Source of the DNA: Ancylobacter pratisalsi
GTDB taxonomy: Bacteria > Pseudomonadota > Alphaproteobacteria > Rhizobiales > Xanthobacteraceae
Length of the DNA: 64,000 nt
NCBI RefSeq assembly: GCF_010669125.1
Contig: NZ_CP048630.1
Location: forward strand, 4,088,001 to 4,152,000
Direction: 5' to 3'
This document shows positions 26,901 to 34,409 of this stretch, piece after piece. The notes beneath the pieces were generated by a model. That model made no database searches. It was not told the DNA's origin and worked only from the letters and a program-made list of their open reading frames with translations. A program made the position numbers and the translations under genes. Within the stretch, counting starts at the first letter, position 1. Every line of letters starts with the position of its first letter.

Positions 26901-27828
26901 CGCGCCCGGCCGACGCCTTGCCGATGGCGTGGATGGCCTGTTCGTAATCGGCGAAATAACGCTCGGCGTCGGCGGCGGTGGTGGCGGCTTCGCCCAGCAT
27001 GTCGAAGGAATAGCGGAAACCCTTCGCCTCCATCCGCCGCGAATTGGCGAGGGCCTCGGAGATGGTCTGGCCGGTGACGAACTGCTCGCCCATCATCCGC
27101 ATGGCGACGTCGACTCCCTTGCGGATGAGTGGCTCGCCGCCGCGACCGATGAGTTTCGTGAGAGCGCCAGTGAGGCCGGTCTCGCTCGATGTGGTGGTCA
27201 ACCGGCCGGTGAGGACGAGGCCCCATGTCGCCGCGTTCACGAACATCGAGGGACTGTGTCCCAGATGGGCCTGCCAGTCGCCATGCCCGATCTTGTCGCG
27301 GATCAGCGCGTCGCGGGTGGCGCGATCGGGAATGCGCAGCAGCGCCTCGGCGAGGCACATCAGCGCCACGCCTTCCTGGCTGGAAAGCGAGTACTCGTGG
27401 ATGAGACCTTCCACCGGTCCCTTCTGACCCTTCTCGCGCAGGGCTTCGACCAGCCCGCGGGCGCGGGCCTTGGCGGCGTCGGCGCGCGGGGTGGGCAGGG
27501 TGGCGGTGCCGACCAGCAGCGGCAGGCATTCGGTCTCGGGCATGCGGTAGGCGCCGGTGACGCGCGCGCGCAGCACGGTCTGGGGGCGGATGCCGCGGGC
27601 GAAGGGAAGGAACGGGCTCTCGCCGGTGCCGGCCATGCCGTCCAGCATGGCGGCACTGGTTGCACTTTCGCTGCTGGCAGGGGGCAGGCCAAGCTCGGTG
27701 CGCTCGATGGCGGTGATCAGCGCCTGCTTGACGAGGGCGTGCGGGGAGCGACCCTCGCGCTCGGCCGCGGCCTTCAGGCGGCCGCGGATCTCGTCGTCGA
27801 TCTTCACGCCGATGGTGGTCGCGGCCAT
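23992..27828 (-). CDS. putA: Trifunctional PutA: DNA-binding, proline dehydrogenase and P5C dehydrogenase
   Basis: At 1278 residues it matches trifunctional PutA. Residues 1-45 form a ribbon-helix-helix (TIGVKIDDEIRGRLKAAAER), which represses put genes. About 190-500 is the FAD-binding proline dehydrogenase barrel (GPGISIKLSALHPRYAR, RLVKGAYWDSEIK). About 550-1010 is the NAD-linked glutamate-semialdehyde dehydrogenase (NFPLAIFTGQVAAAL, FTGSTEVA, catalytic Cys near residue 900 in GQRCSALR). A C-terminal ALDH-like oligomerisation domain follows. It oxidises proline to glutamate at the inner membrane. ATG 27826-27828 has GGAGAAG upstream. Two GGTGC(A/T)ACC repeats upstream fit autoregulation. 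No putP transporter is nearby. Confidence 0.97.
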   Translation of the reverse strand: MAATTIGVKIDDEIRGRLKAAAEREGRSPHALVKQALITAIERTELGLPPASSESATSAAMLDGMAGTGESPFLPFARGIRPQTVLRARVTGAYRMPETECLPLLVGTATLPTPRADAAKARARGLVEALREKGQKGPVEGLIHEYSLSSQEGVALMCLAEALLRIPDRATRDALIRDKIGHGDWQAHLGHSPSMFVNAATWGLVLTGRLTTTSSETGLTGALTKLIGRGGEPLIRKGVDVAMRMMGEQFVTGQTISEALANSRRMEAKGFRYSFDMLGEAATTAADAERYFADYEQAIHAIGKASAGRGIYEGPGISIKLSALHPRYARAQYDRVINELLPRIVALSKLARHYDIGINIDAEEADRLELSLDLLESLCFEESLSGWNGIGFVIQAYQKRCPYVIDYLIDLARRSNHRLMIRLVKGAYWDSEIKRAQADGLEGFPVYTRKIHTDVAYLACARKLLAAPDAVFPQFATHNAQTLSTVMEMAGANYYAGQYEFQCLHGMGEPLYEEVVGREKLGRPCRIYAPVGTHETLLAYLVRRLLENGANSSFVNRIADPAVPVEELIESPVDAAGRVEPLGAPHPRIAAPDELFGETRRNSAGLDLSNEQRLASLAAALLAGSAAPLKATPLLGDGPAPGTARPVLNPADHRDEVGTVEEATPETVARAMDLAHASAPIWQSTPPNERAACLLRAAEIMEARMPALIGVIIREAGKSYPNAIGEVREAVDFLRYYAAQVRDGFSLDTHRPLGAVVCISPWNFPLAIFTGQVAAALAAGNAVLAKPAEETPLIAFAAIGILHEAGVPPGAVQFVPGAGDVGAALVAHRHTRGVMFTGSTEVARLIQRQLAERLSPDGDVIPLIAETGGQNAMIVDSSALAEQVVADVLASAFDSAGQRCSALRILCLQEDVADRTLEMLRGALNELAVGNPVHLSTDIGPVISAEAKAGIEAHISRLREAGRRVEQVALDEECRHGTFVPPTLIEIDDIGELKREVFGPVLHVVRYKREALGALVEAINATGYGLTFGLHTRIDETIAQVTARIEVGNVYVNRNIIGAVVGVQPFGGHGLSGTGPKAGGPLYLLRLLAQRPAGSLPAASASDAARLWVDFQSDPLTRDLCGRAVGLAPLAYQAELAGPVGERNVYALSPRGTVLCLAASESGLAVQIASVLATGNQVLLEGSTRPPLPAGMEALVSMVESLEEAHFDAVLFEGDGDALRRLNQNIAAREGAIIMVHGLTPEALEAGSLYPLDMLMLERSTSTNTAAAGGNASLMSIG

Positions 27829-27843
27829 GCTGTCTTCTCCCTG

Positions 27844-27907
27844 AAGGTGCTACCTCATGCAGCAGGAATTCCATATCGGTGAAACCCGAGATCGGCAAGG
27901 TGCAACC
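27844..27907. promoter_or_regulatory. Paired AAGGTGC(A/T)ACC repeats upstream of putA, candidate PutA operators
   Basis: AAGGTGCTACC (27844-27854) and AAGGTGCAACC (27897-27907) are direct repeats 53 bases apart, about five helical turns. The second contains GTTGCA on the other strand, which is the hexamer reported for E. coli PutA. As this PutA carries the ribbon-helix-helix, autoregulation is likely; the match to the known site is partial. Confidence 0.5.
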
Positions 27908-28020
27908 ATTCAGGTTCCGTCATCGTTTTCATCGGTGTGCCCCGTGTGCCGCACGCCGTCCGCCTCCGTCTTTCGGATCTCTGGCTTGCGGGCCGCCGGT
28001 GGGCTGCCCATCTCAGGCCA

Positions 28021-29049
28021 ATGACCCGTCTCTCCGCAACTCCGCTCTCCGTGCTCGATCTTTCCTTCGTGACCTCCGGCGGCACCGGGCCGCAGGCGTT
28101 GCGCGGGACGGTCGAGCTGGCCCGCCATGTCGATGCGCTCGGCTTCGCCCGCTTCTGGGTCGCCGAGCATCATAACCTGCCTTCGGTCGCCTCGGGCGCC
28201 CCCGACATCATGTCGGGCCAGATCCTGGCGGCGACGGAACGCATACGCGTCGGCTCGGGCGGGGTGATGCTGCCCAACCATGCGCCGCTGATGGTGGCGG
28301 AGCGCTTCAAGGTGCTGGAGGGGCTCTATCCGGGCCGGGTCGATCTCGGCCTCGGGCGCGCACCGGGTACCGACCAGCTTACCGCGCTGGCGCTGCGACG
28401 CCGGCAGGACGTGGATCCGGGCGACGATTTTCTTGACCGGCTGAAGGAGCTGATGGCCTGGGACACCGGCCGCTGGCCGGCCGACCATCCGTTCCGCAAC
28501 ATTCAGGTGATGCCGGTGGATGTGCGGCTGCCGCCGATGTGGCTGCTGGGCTCTTCGGGCTACAGCGCGCGGCTGTCGGCGCAATTGGGCATGGGCTTCG
28601 CCTTCGCCCACCATTTCGCCCAGCACGACGTGCTCGACGCCATGCTGAGCTACCGCGACGGCTTCCAGCCTTCCGAGCAGATGGACCGGCCGCACGCGAT
28701 CCTGGCGCTCTCGGTGGTGTGCGCGCCGACCGACGAGGAAGCCGAGTGGCTGGCCGGGAGCGTGGACCTGTCGCATCTCAGGCGCATGCGCGGCGATTAC
28801 GGGCCGATCCCGAGCCCGGAGGAGGCGGCGGCCTATCCCTATACGGACGCCGACCGCGCCTTCATCCGCCGCAACCGGTCACGCGTGCTGGTCGGAAGCC
28901 CGCAGGTGGTCGCGCAGGGGCTTGAGCGTTTCCTCGACACCACGCTGGCGGACGAGCTGATGATCACCACCCCGGTGCATGATCTCGGTGCCAAGCTGCG
29001 CTCCTACACGCTGGTGAAGGCGCTGCAGGCCACGCACGAGCTGGCGTGA
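28021..29049 (+). CDS. Luciferase-like flavin monooxygenase (LLM family)
   Basis: The 342-residue TIM-barrel protein matches bacterial-luciferase-like monooxygenases of the group often named MsnO8. Clear blocks are LSVLDLSFVTSG at the start, HVDALGFARFWVAEHHNLP near residue 37, VGSGGVMLPNHAPLMVAERF near residue 78 and VDLGLGRAPGTD near residue 110. It should use FMNH2 supplied by a reductase. No sulfonate or nitrilotriacetate gene context is present, so the substrate is unknown. ATG 28021 is taken because it begins the family sequence; the frame opens upstream at 27937 without a better start. It is divergent from putA, and the candidate PutA sites lie between them. Confidence 0.9.
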   Translation: MTRLSATPLSVLDLSFVTSGGTGPQALRGTVELARHVDALGFARFWVAEHHNLPSVASGAPDIMSGQILAATERIRVGSGGVMLPNHAPLMVAERFKVLEGLYPGRVDLGLGRAPGTDQLTALALRRRQDVDPGDDFLDRLKELMAWDTGRWPADHPFRNIQVMPVDVRLPPMWLLGSSGYSARLSAQLGMGFAFAHHFAQHDVLDAMLSYRDGFQPSEQMDRPHAILALSVVCAPTDEEAEWLAGSVDLSHLRRMRGDYGPIPSPEEAAAYPYTDADRAFIRRNRSRVLVGSPQVVAQGLERFLDTTLADELMITTPVHDLGAKLRSYTLVKALQATHELA

Positions 29050-29077
29050 GGGCGCGGGACCGGGAGGCGGCGGGCGC

Positions 29078-29995
29078 TTATGCCCGCGCCGGCCGCGTCA
29101 CCAGCCAGATTCCGAAGGCGATGGGCACGACGCCCAGAATGTCCAGCGGCGGCACCGCCTCGCCGAGCAGCAGCCAGCCGAAGAACAGACCGAGCGGCGG
29201 CATGAGAAAGTGCAGGCTGGACGCCGCCGTCGCGCTGGAGCGGCTCAGCAGATAGAACCACAGCCCGAAGCCGCCGATCGACACCGCGATCACCAGATAG
29301 GCCAGGCCCGCGAACAGGCTGGTCGTGTAGTGGATGTCAGCGGTGCTTTCGCTCGCAAGCGCGATCGGCACCAGTGTCAGCCCGCCGGCCAGGCACTGGA
29401 TGGCGTTGCCGGTCCACACGCCGCCGCGCGGGCGCAGATATTTGAACGCGAGGGTGCCCGCCGACAGCGCCATCACCCCGCCGCCGACCAGCAGCGTCCC
29501 GGCCACGCTTTCATGCGCGCCGGCAAGGCGCGAGCGCAGCACGATGACGACGCCGACAAGGCCGAGGCCGATTCCCGCCCATTTCATTACCGTCATCCGC
29601 TCACCCAGCAGCGGCCCCGCGGCCAGGGCGACGATGAGCGGCAGGCAGCTGGTAAGCACGGCCGTATAGGCCGAGGAGGTGAAGGTGAGCGCTGTCCAGT
29701 TGAGCCCGAGATAGACCGAATTGTTGAGGATGCCGATGAACACCAGGGCGAGCACGTCGCGCCGCTTCAGGTTCGGCCGCCCGTCCACACTCCACGCCAG
29801 CGCGATCATGATGGCGCCGGCGATGAGCAGCCGCGCCGAGAGCAGGATCAGCGGCGGGCAATCGGCCAGCGCCATCTTCGCGCCCGCAAACGCCGACGAC
29901 CACAGCACGCAGAACAGCGCGATGAGCAGGGGCAGCGGCAGGAAGCCGCGTGGTTCCGCGCGCGCGGACGCTGCGAGGGAGACGGGGGACGGCAT
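29078..29995 (-). CDS. DMT/EamA-family transporter
   Basis: A 305-residue inner-membrane protein with about ten hydrophobic segments arranged as two EamA repeats: one from about residue 20 to 150 (FCVLWSSAFAGAKMALADCP; LGERMTVMKWAGIGLGLVGV) and one from about 165 to 300 (FGWLLLGEAVPPLDILGVVP). Such carriers export or import amino acids, bases or metabolites, with no way to name the substrate from sequence. The ATG has GGAGAG upstream. The LysR gene at 30190-31107 lies upstream on the same strand, separated by about 195 bases that hold a GAAAAC-N5-GTTTTC dyad (30069-30085). A regulator-exporter pair is possible. Confidence 0.92.
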   Translation of the reverse strand: MPSPVSLAASARAEPRGFLPLPLLIALFCVLWSSAFAGAKMALADCPPLILLSARLLIAGAIMIALAWSVDGRPNLKRRDVLALVFIGILNNSVYLGLNWTALTFTSSAYTAVLTSCLPLIVALAAGPLLGERMTVMKWAGIGLGLVGVVIVLRSRLAGAHESVAGTLLVGGGVMALSAGTLAFKYLRPRGGVWTGNAIQCLAGGLTLVPIALASESTADIHYTTSLFAGLAYLVIAVSIGGFGLWFYLLSRSSATAASSLHFLMPPLGLFFGWLLLGEAVPPLDILGVVPIAFGIWLVTRPARA

Positions 29996-30068
29996 GGGTT
30001 CTCTCCGGCACCGCTCCGGCGGAGGTGAGTCAGCGGCGGCCGGACGCTAGCGCGGTGCGCGCCGATCA

Positions 30069-30085
30069 GAAAACGAGTTGTTTTC
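30069..30085. promoter_or_regulatory. GAAAAC-N5-GTTTTC dyad upstream of the DMT transporter gene
   Basis: Perfect six-base arms lie 74 bases ahead of the transporter start and about 105 bases after the end of the LysR gene. An operator is plausible; no matching copy was noticed elsewhere in the window. Confidence 0.35.
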
Positions 30086-30189
30086 ATGGCGGGTATCGCG
30101 AGAATCGATCCGGAAGCCCGCAAGCCCATGGGCCGGCGTCGTTTTTGGCGAGACAGGCCGGTGCCGAGCGGGCGATTGCCCTGCGGTTT

Positions 30190-31107
30190 TCAGCGATTGT
30201 CGGGAGGGGCAAGCGGGCGGGCGGCGGAGATTTCCTCCATCACCCAGCTGCGCAGCACCGCCACTGCCGGCTGGTCTTCCGTGTCGGCGGGGTAGACCAG
30301 ATTGTAGGGTAGGCCCTCGATCGCCGGACCGAAGGGCTGGACCAGCGCGCCCGAGGCCAGCTCGGCGGCGACCAGCGGCAGGCTGAGCAGGGCGACGCCA
30401 TGGCCGGCGATGACGGCCTGGATGGCGCTGGTCTCGTCGCTGAAGGAGATGCCGCCCTCGGTGTCGAGCATCCGCAGCCCGGCCTTGCGGGCCCATGCCG
30501 ACCAGCTCGGCAGCACGGCTTCCAGTGTCGAATGCAGGCCACGAATGTGCAGAAGCGTCGCGCCCGTGAGATCCTGCGGCCGCCGGATCGGCAGGTGGAC
30601 GCTGCAGACCGGGGCGAAACCTTCGGTCAGCACCGGCAGGGCCGTGAGGCCGGGAAAAGGGCCGCGCCCGTAGCGGATCGCGACATCGGCCTCGCCGGCC
30701 ATGAGGTCCACGGGCTCGTCGGAGGCGTGCAGGCGCAGGTCCCACCCCGGATGGCGGGCGCGAAAGCCGGGAATGCGGGGTACCAGCAACCGGGCGCTCA
30801 GCGCGGTGGTGGCGGAGAGCGTCGCTACCCGGCGGGTGGTGCGATGACGTACATTTTCCACGGCCTCGGTCATGTCGTCGAAAGCGGTGCGCAACGGCGC
30901 CAGCAGGGCGCGCCCCTCGGGGGTGAGCGTGACCTTGCGGGTCTGGCGCACGAACAGCGCGACGCCGAGATCGGCCTCAAGCTGGCGGATCCGGTGGCTG
31001 ATCGCGGTGGGAGTGACGCCGAGTTCGCCCGCCGCACGCTTGAAGCTCTGAAGGCGGCCCGCAGCCTCGAAGGCGCGCAGCGATCCCAGCGGGGGCAGGC
31101 GGCGCAT
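30190..31107 (-). CDS. LysR-family transcriptional regulator (GcvA-like)
   Basis: The 305-residue LysR regulator begins RRLPPLGSLRAFEAAGR, typical of the GcvA branch, with helix-turn-helix FKRAAGELGVTPTAISHRI near residues 23-41. The effector-binding domain spans about 90-300 (RVATLSATTALSARLLVPRI; VDLMAGEADVAIRYG). It is divergent from the SMR transporter gene. The start codon follows a GAGGTG ribosome site that lies inside the right arm of a 14-bp inverted repeat (31112-31146), so DNA binding there, or an mRNA hairpin, could govern its expression. Targets probably include itself and the SMR gene or the DMT exporter. Confidence 0.92.
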   Translation of the reverse strand: MRRLPPLGSLRAFEAAGRLQSFKRAAGELGVTPTAISHRIRQLEADLGVALFVRQTRKVTLTPEGRALLAPLRTAFDDMTEAVENVRHRTTRRVATLSATTALSARLLVPRIPGFRARHPGWDLRLHASDEPVDLMAGEADVAIRYGRGPFPGLTALPVLTEGFAPVCSVHLPIRRPQDLTGATLLHIRGLHSTLEAVLPSWSAWARKAGLRMLDTEGGISFSDETSAIQAVIAGHGVALLSLPLVAAELASGALVQPFGPAIEGLPYNLVYPADTEDQPAVAVLRSWVMEEISAARPLAPPDNR

Positions 31108-31111
31108 GGAT

Positions 31112-31146
31112 CACCTCATGAATGAATTCAGCTCATTCATGAGGTG
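31112..31146. promoter_or_regulatory. Perfect 14-bp inverted repeat that covers the LysR ribosome-binding site
   Basis: CACCTCATGAATGA (31112-31125) and TCATTCATGAGGTG (31133-31146) are exact complements around seven bases. On the LysR transcript the right arm is TCATTCATGAGGTG and supplies the GAGGTG ribosome site just before its ATG. It could be a LysR operator, a hairpin that hides the ribosome site, or both. Confidence 0.75.
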
Positions 31147-31261
31147 AGAATTCGGCGTTTGTCCAGTTGGTTCTGTCGTGAATATATCCAACGCGATTCA
31201 TCTGTCCCGCCGCGCATCAGGGCGTCTCGCCGCGCGGTGAACCTTAGCGGAGCTTGAAAAC

Positions 31262-31576
31262 GTGGCCTGGGTCTATCTCGGTATTGCCGGTCTGCTCGAA
31301 GTGGTGTTCGCCATGAGCATGAAGAGTGCGGAGGGCTTCACCCGCCTCGGTCCAACTGTGCTGACGGTGATCACCGGGGCGTTCGGCTTCCTGTGCCTGG
31401 GCATGGCGTTGAAGGATCTGCCGGTGAGCGTGGCCTATCCAATCTGGACCGCCATCGGCACGCTGGGCACGGTGCTGTTCGGCACGCTCATTCTGGGCGA
31501 GACGCTGGGCGTGGGGAAGATGATCTGCCTGGCGATGATCGTGATCGGCATCACCGGGCTGAAGGCGGCAGTCTAG
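31262..31576 (+). CDS. SMR-family small transporter (SugE/Gdx-like)
   Basis: The 104-residue, four-helix protein has the SMR Glu in AGLLEVVFAMSMK near residue 13 and the loop SVAYPIWTAIGTLGTVLFG near residue 58. The pattern near the N-terminus and the loop are closer to SugE/Gdx (guanidinium or quaternary ammonium export) than to EmrE. It works as a dual-topology dimer in the inner membrane. It starts at GTG 31262 with GGAG about ten bases upstream. It is divergent from the LysR gene, which may control it. I looked for a guanidine riboswitch before it and did not find the ACGR-loop hairpins, so regulation by guanidine at the RNA level is not supported. Confidence 0.9.
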   Translation: MAWVYLGIAGLLEVVFAMSMKSAEGFTRLGPTVLTVITGAFGFLCLGMALKDLPVSVAYPIWTAIGTLGTVLFGTLILGETLGVGKMICLAMIVIGITGLKAAV

Positions 31577-31577
31577 A

Positions 31578-31632
31578 GCATTCTCAGCCGGCATGTGCTC
31601 CGGATCGCGTGACCGGACCCCGTCCAGAATGC
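31578..31632. repeat. Palindromic intergenic element between convergent genes
   Basis: GCATTCT (31578-31584) and AGAATGC (31626-31632) frame an imperfect inner dyad of CCGG blocks. It fills the gap between the SMR gene and the convergent monooxygenase gene. The pattern resembles dispersed palindromic repeats common between Rhizobiales genes and may act as a bidirectional terminator. Repeat status needs a genome-wide comparison. Confidence 0.4.
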
Positions 31633-31633
31633 C

Positions 31634-32836
31634 CTAGGCCGTCTCGGCGCTCCAGCCATAGATCCACCGGTAGCGTTCCAGCAGCGCGCTGCCCGCCCGC
31701 GCGCGCATGACCAGATCGCGCGCCATCCGCGCCGGGCCGGAAAGGTGATAGATGCGATCCATGGAGCGCGCCGCGCGCTGCACCGCGGCCGTGCGGGACA
31801 GGCGCAGCCCTTCATAGCGGGCAAGGGCGGCCGAGGCGTCGGGGGCATCCTTCAGGCAGCGGGCGAGCACCACGGCATCCTCGATCGCCTGCGCCGCGCC
31901 CTGGGCGAGGAAGGGCGGCATGGCGTGGGCGGCGTCGCCGAGCAGGGTGACGGGCCCCGTCCCCGCTCCAGGTTCCGTGCTCTGGCCCCATGCCGGCATC
32001 GGGTCGAGGTCGAACAGCGCCCAGCGCAGCCAGCGCTCCGGGGCGCCGAGCAGCGCGCGGGCGTCCGGGCTCCAGTCGCGGTAATGGGCGAGAAGCTCGT
32101 CCGGCGCGCCCTCCAGGCTCCAGCCATGGACGGGACGCTCGTCCGGCGTCACCGCCACGAGGTTGATCGCCGTGCCGGATTTCACCGGATAGCTGACCAG
32201 ATGCGCCCCCGGCCCGAGCCAGAGCCGCGTCACCGGGGTGGCGAGGGCGGCGGGCAGGGCGTGCGCGGGGACGGTGGCGCGCCAGGCGGCGCGGTGGCGG
32301 AACACGGGCCGTGCGCCGGGCCGAAGATGCTGGCGCACCCGCGAGCGCAGCCCGTCCGCGCCGATGAGCGCCTGCGCCTGCAGGGTCCGTCCGTCGTGAC
32401 TGTGGACCGAAACACCGTCCGCCGCCGCCTCGAAACCCTCGACCGCGCGATCGAGATGGAGCGTGATTCCCGCGATTTCGCGGGCCGCGCCGAGCAGGGC
32501 GGCCTGGAGGTCGGCGCGGTGAATGACGATGAAGGGGCCGCCGAAGCGGGCTTCGGCTTGCGCGCCCATCGGGGCCTGCGCGATCGCGGCGCCGCGCCGG
32601 CCGTCCATGACGGCGAAGCCCGTGGGGGTCACGGCGTTGGCGGCGACGCGTTCATAAAGGCCGAGCGAGGCGAGGCATCGGGTGGCATTGGCGGCGAGCT
32701 GAACACCGGCCCCGGCTTCTTCAAGCGCGTGGGCGCGCTCCAGAATCTCGACCTCGAACCCCGCCCGCGCCAGCGCTATGGCGGCCGTGAGCCCGCCTAT
32801 GCCGGCGCCGGCAATGGCGATGGGGCGGCGCGTCAT
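31634..32836 (-). CDS. FAD-dependent monooxygenase (PHBH/salicylate hydroxylase-like)
   Basis: The 400-residue class A flavin monooxygenase has the FAD dinucleotide motif GAGIGGLTAAIALARAG at residues 9-25, the DG motif in LIGADGLRSRVRQHL near residue 160 and the GD motif in LLGDAAHAMPPFLAQG near residue 295. Such enzymes use NAD(P)H to hydroxylate aromatic rings or similar. The gene is 15 bases after a small zinc-finger protein gene on the same strand, a pairing that suggests one operon. No pathway genes for salicylate or nicotinate are around it, so the substrate is unknown. The short C-terminus, without an extra domain, fits salicylate hydroxylase-like members. Confidence 0.92.
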   Translation of the reverse strand: MTRRPIAIAGAGIGGLTAAIALARAGFEVEILERAHALEEAGAGVQLAANATRCLASLGLYERVAANAVTPTGFAVMDGRRGAAIAQAPMGAQAEARFGGPFIVIHRADLQAALLGAAREIAGITLHLDRAVEGFEAAADGVSVHSHDGRTLQAQALIGADGLRSRVRQHLRPGARPVFRHRAAWRATVPAHALPAALATPVTRLWLGPGAHLVSYPVKSGTAINLVAVTPDERPVHGWSLEGAPDELLAHYRDWSPDARALLGAPERWLRWALFDLDPMPAWGQSTEPGAGTGPVTLLGDAAHAMPPFLAQGAAQAIEDAVVLARCLKDAPDASAALARYEGLRLSRTAAVQRAARSMDRIYHLSGPARMARDLVMRARAGSALLERYRWIYGWSAETA

Positions 32837-32851
32837 GGTCTTGCTGCCAGA

Positions 32852-33100
32852 TCAGGCGGCGACCGGCGTCTCATAGAGGCAGCCGGGAGGCACCGATTCC
32901 GTGCCGTGAAGCTTGGCGTTGAATTTGTAGAGGGTGGAGCAATAGGGGCAGATGATCTCGTCATCCGATCCCATGTCGAGGAAGACATGCGGGTGGTCGT
33001 AGGGCGGCAGTGCGCCGACGCACATGAATTCCTTGGCAGCGACAGTGATGGTCGGGACGCCCGCCGAATTATGAAAATGGGGAACGACGTGACCCGCCAT
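32852..33100 (-). CDS. Small zinc-finger domain protein (NDUFS6-like CHCC type)
   Basis: This 82-residue protein has the zinc-binding pattern CVGALPPYDHPHVFLDMG followed by ICPYCSTLYKF, so the ligands are Cys, His and two Cys. The pattern resembles the CHCC zinc finger of the mitochondrial complex I subunit NDUFS6 and its alphaproteobacterial relatives. In such bacteria the gene often stands near an FAD-dependent monooxygenase, as here (15-base gap). ATG 33098-33100 is chosen because AAGGTGA lies upstream; the frame would allow a start at 33139. A role in complex I assembly is the usual suggestion for the family, but nothing local shows it. Confidence 0.85.
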   Translation of the reverse strand: MAGHVVPHFHNSAGVPTITVAAKEFMCVGALPPYDHPHVFLDMGSDDEIICPYCSTLYKFNAKLHGTESVPPGCLYETPVAA

Positions 33101-33344
33101 GATCTTCACCTTGTCTGCACGGATTGAACCTGCCGGCACAATAGCCCTTCATTGCGCGGCGGCAAAGGGGCGATACGCCGGCGACGGGGGATTGGTGAGT
33201 ATCGTGGCACCGCGGCTGCCCGCCGCCGGGCCCATCTGCCGGCCGTCGGGCGCTCACCTTCCCCATCGGCCTGCCACAATGGCGGTGCATAGCCGGGGCT
33301 CGCCGATCCCCTTCAAACCTCTCTGGCTGCTTCCTCGACCGCTC

Positions 33345-34370
33345 ATGTACCGCATCCTCGCCGCCGCCGGCTTCCTTCTGGCCTTCGCGGGTGCCGCCCA
33401 CTGGGTGGTGCCGGCGGGACGCTATGCCGTTGAGCTGGTGGCGGCCGGCGAGGATTCCGCGCGCATCGCCGATCTCCAGCTCGACGCGGCGCTGGACGAG
33501 GGGCGGGTGGCGCGCGAGATCGAGGACGCGCTGGCCAATGGGGATGGCGAGCTGGCGGCGAGTTTCGAGGAACTGGCCACGGCGCGCGGCATTCCTGTCT
33601 CCCCCGAGCTCGCGGCGCGGGTTGCGGCGGCCGATGATGGGCGCGCGCGCGCCGCGCGCTCGGCCGGCGCCTTCGGTCGTGGCTTTGTGACCGGGGAGGG
33701 CGAGGACCTTGCCGGGCTTGCGGGGGCGGCGGCGGGCGACCTGACCGTGTGGGGCGACCTGCGCGATGCCGGCCGCGAGGCGCTGCACTGGGCGCGGGGC
33801 GAGCCGGTGGACGAACTGATGCTGGGCCTTGCCGGCGCGGGCATTGTCGCGACCGGGGCCACCTATGCCGCCTTCGGCGCGCCGATCACGCTGCGGGCGG
33901 GGCTGAGCCTGATCAAGGGCGCGCGACGGGCCGGAGCGGTGAGCACGCGGCTCGCGGGCCGGCTCATAACCGGTCTGCGTGGCGGCAAACGCGCCGAGGC
34001 GGCGCTGGTGATGGCTGATCTTGGCCGTACCGGTGCCAAGGCCGGCACGCGCGCGGCGATCTCCGGCCTGCGCCATGTGGACGATGCCGCCGGCGCGGCG
34101 CGGCTGGCGCGACTTTCCACCGTCAAGGGCGGCCAGACGCTGGCGATCATCAAGACGCTGGGACGGGGGGCGCTGTTCGTGACCGAGGCGATGGCGAAGC
34201 TCGCCTTCTGGATCATCGCGGCGGTGGTCAACGTGATCGGGCTGGTCAGCTCCTTCAACGCCATGGTGGTGGCGATGGTGCGCCCGCTGTGGCGCCGGCC
34301 GCGCAGAGGCCGCCTCGCGCGGCCGGCCCATGCCTTCGCCGCCCTTGGCAGGGGGCTGCTGGCTGTCTAG
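33345..34370 (+). CDS. Conserved membrane-associated protein of unknown function
   Basis: I do not recognise this 341-residue protein. It begins with a hydrophobic segment (MYRILAAAGFLLAFAGAAHW), continues with an Ala/Glu-rich helical stretch (residues 30-130), has a Gly-rich hydrophobic stretch around 160-185 (GLAGAGIVATGATYAAFGAP), and ends with a membrane segment near residue 285-310 (LAFWIIAAVVNVIGLVSSF) and an Arg-rich tail. The layout, with repeated GAR and GLR motifs, suggests membrane contact at both ends. Codon use is ordinary for the region, so it is not obviously foreign. The start at ATG 33345 is a guess; an ATG at 33279 and an earlier frame opening exist. It stands alone between the zinc-finger gene and a hydrolase gene. 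Confidence 0.65.
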   Translation: MYRILAAAGFLLAFAGAAHWVVPAGRYAVELVAAGEDSARIADLQLDAALDEGRVAREIEDALANGDGELAASFEELATARGIPVSPELAARVAAADDGRARAARSAGAFGRGFVTGEGEDLAGLAGAAAGDLTVWGDLRDAGREALHWARGEPVDELMLGLAGAGIVATGATYAAFGAPITLRAGLSLIKGARRAGAVSTRLAGRLITGLRGGKRAEAALVMADLGRTGAKAGTRAAISGLRHVDDAAGAARLARLSTVKGGQTLAIIKTLGRGALFVTEAMAKLAFWIIAAVVNVIGLVSSFNAMVVAMVRPLWRRPRRGRLARPAHAFAALGRGLLAV

Positions 34371-34409
34371 CTTCCCCGCGAATTCGCGACGAAGCCAGGA
34401 AGACGCCCC

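Noticed and set aside
31147..31261. Guanidine riboswitch before the SMR gene
   Set aside because: SugE-like genes are often so controlled, but the ACGR-loop hairpins or the conserved guanidine-I core are not visible in this leader.
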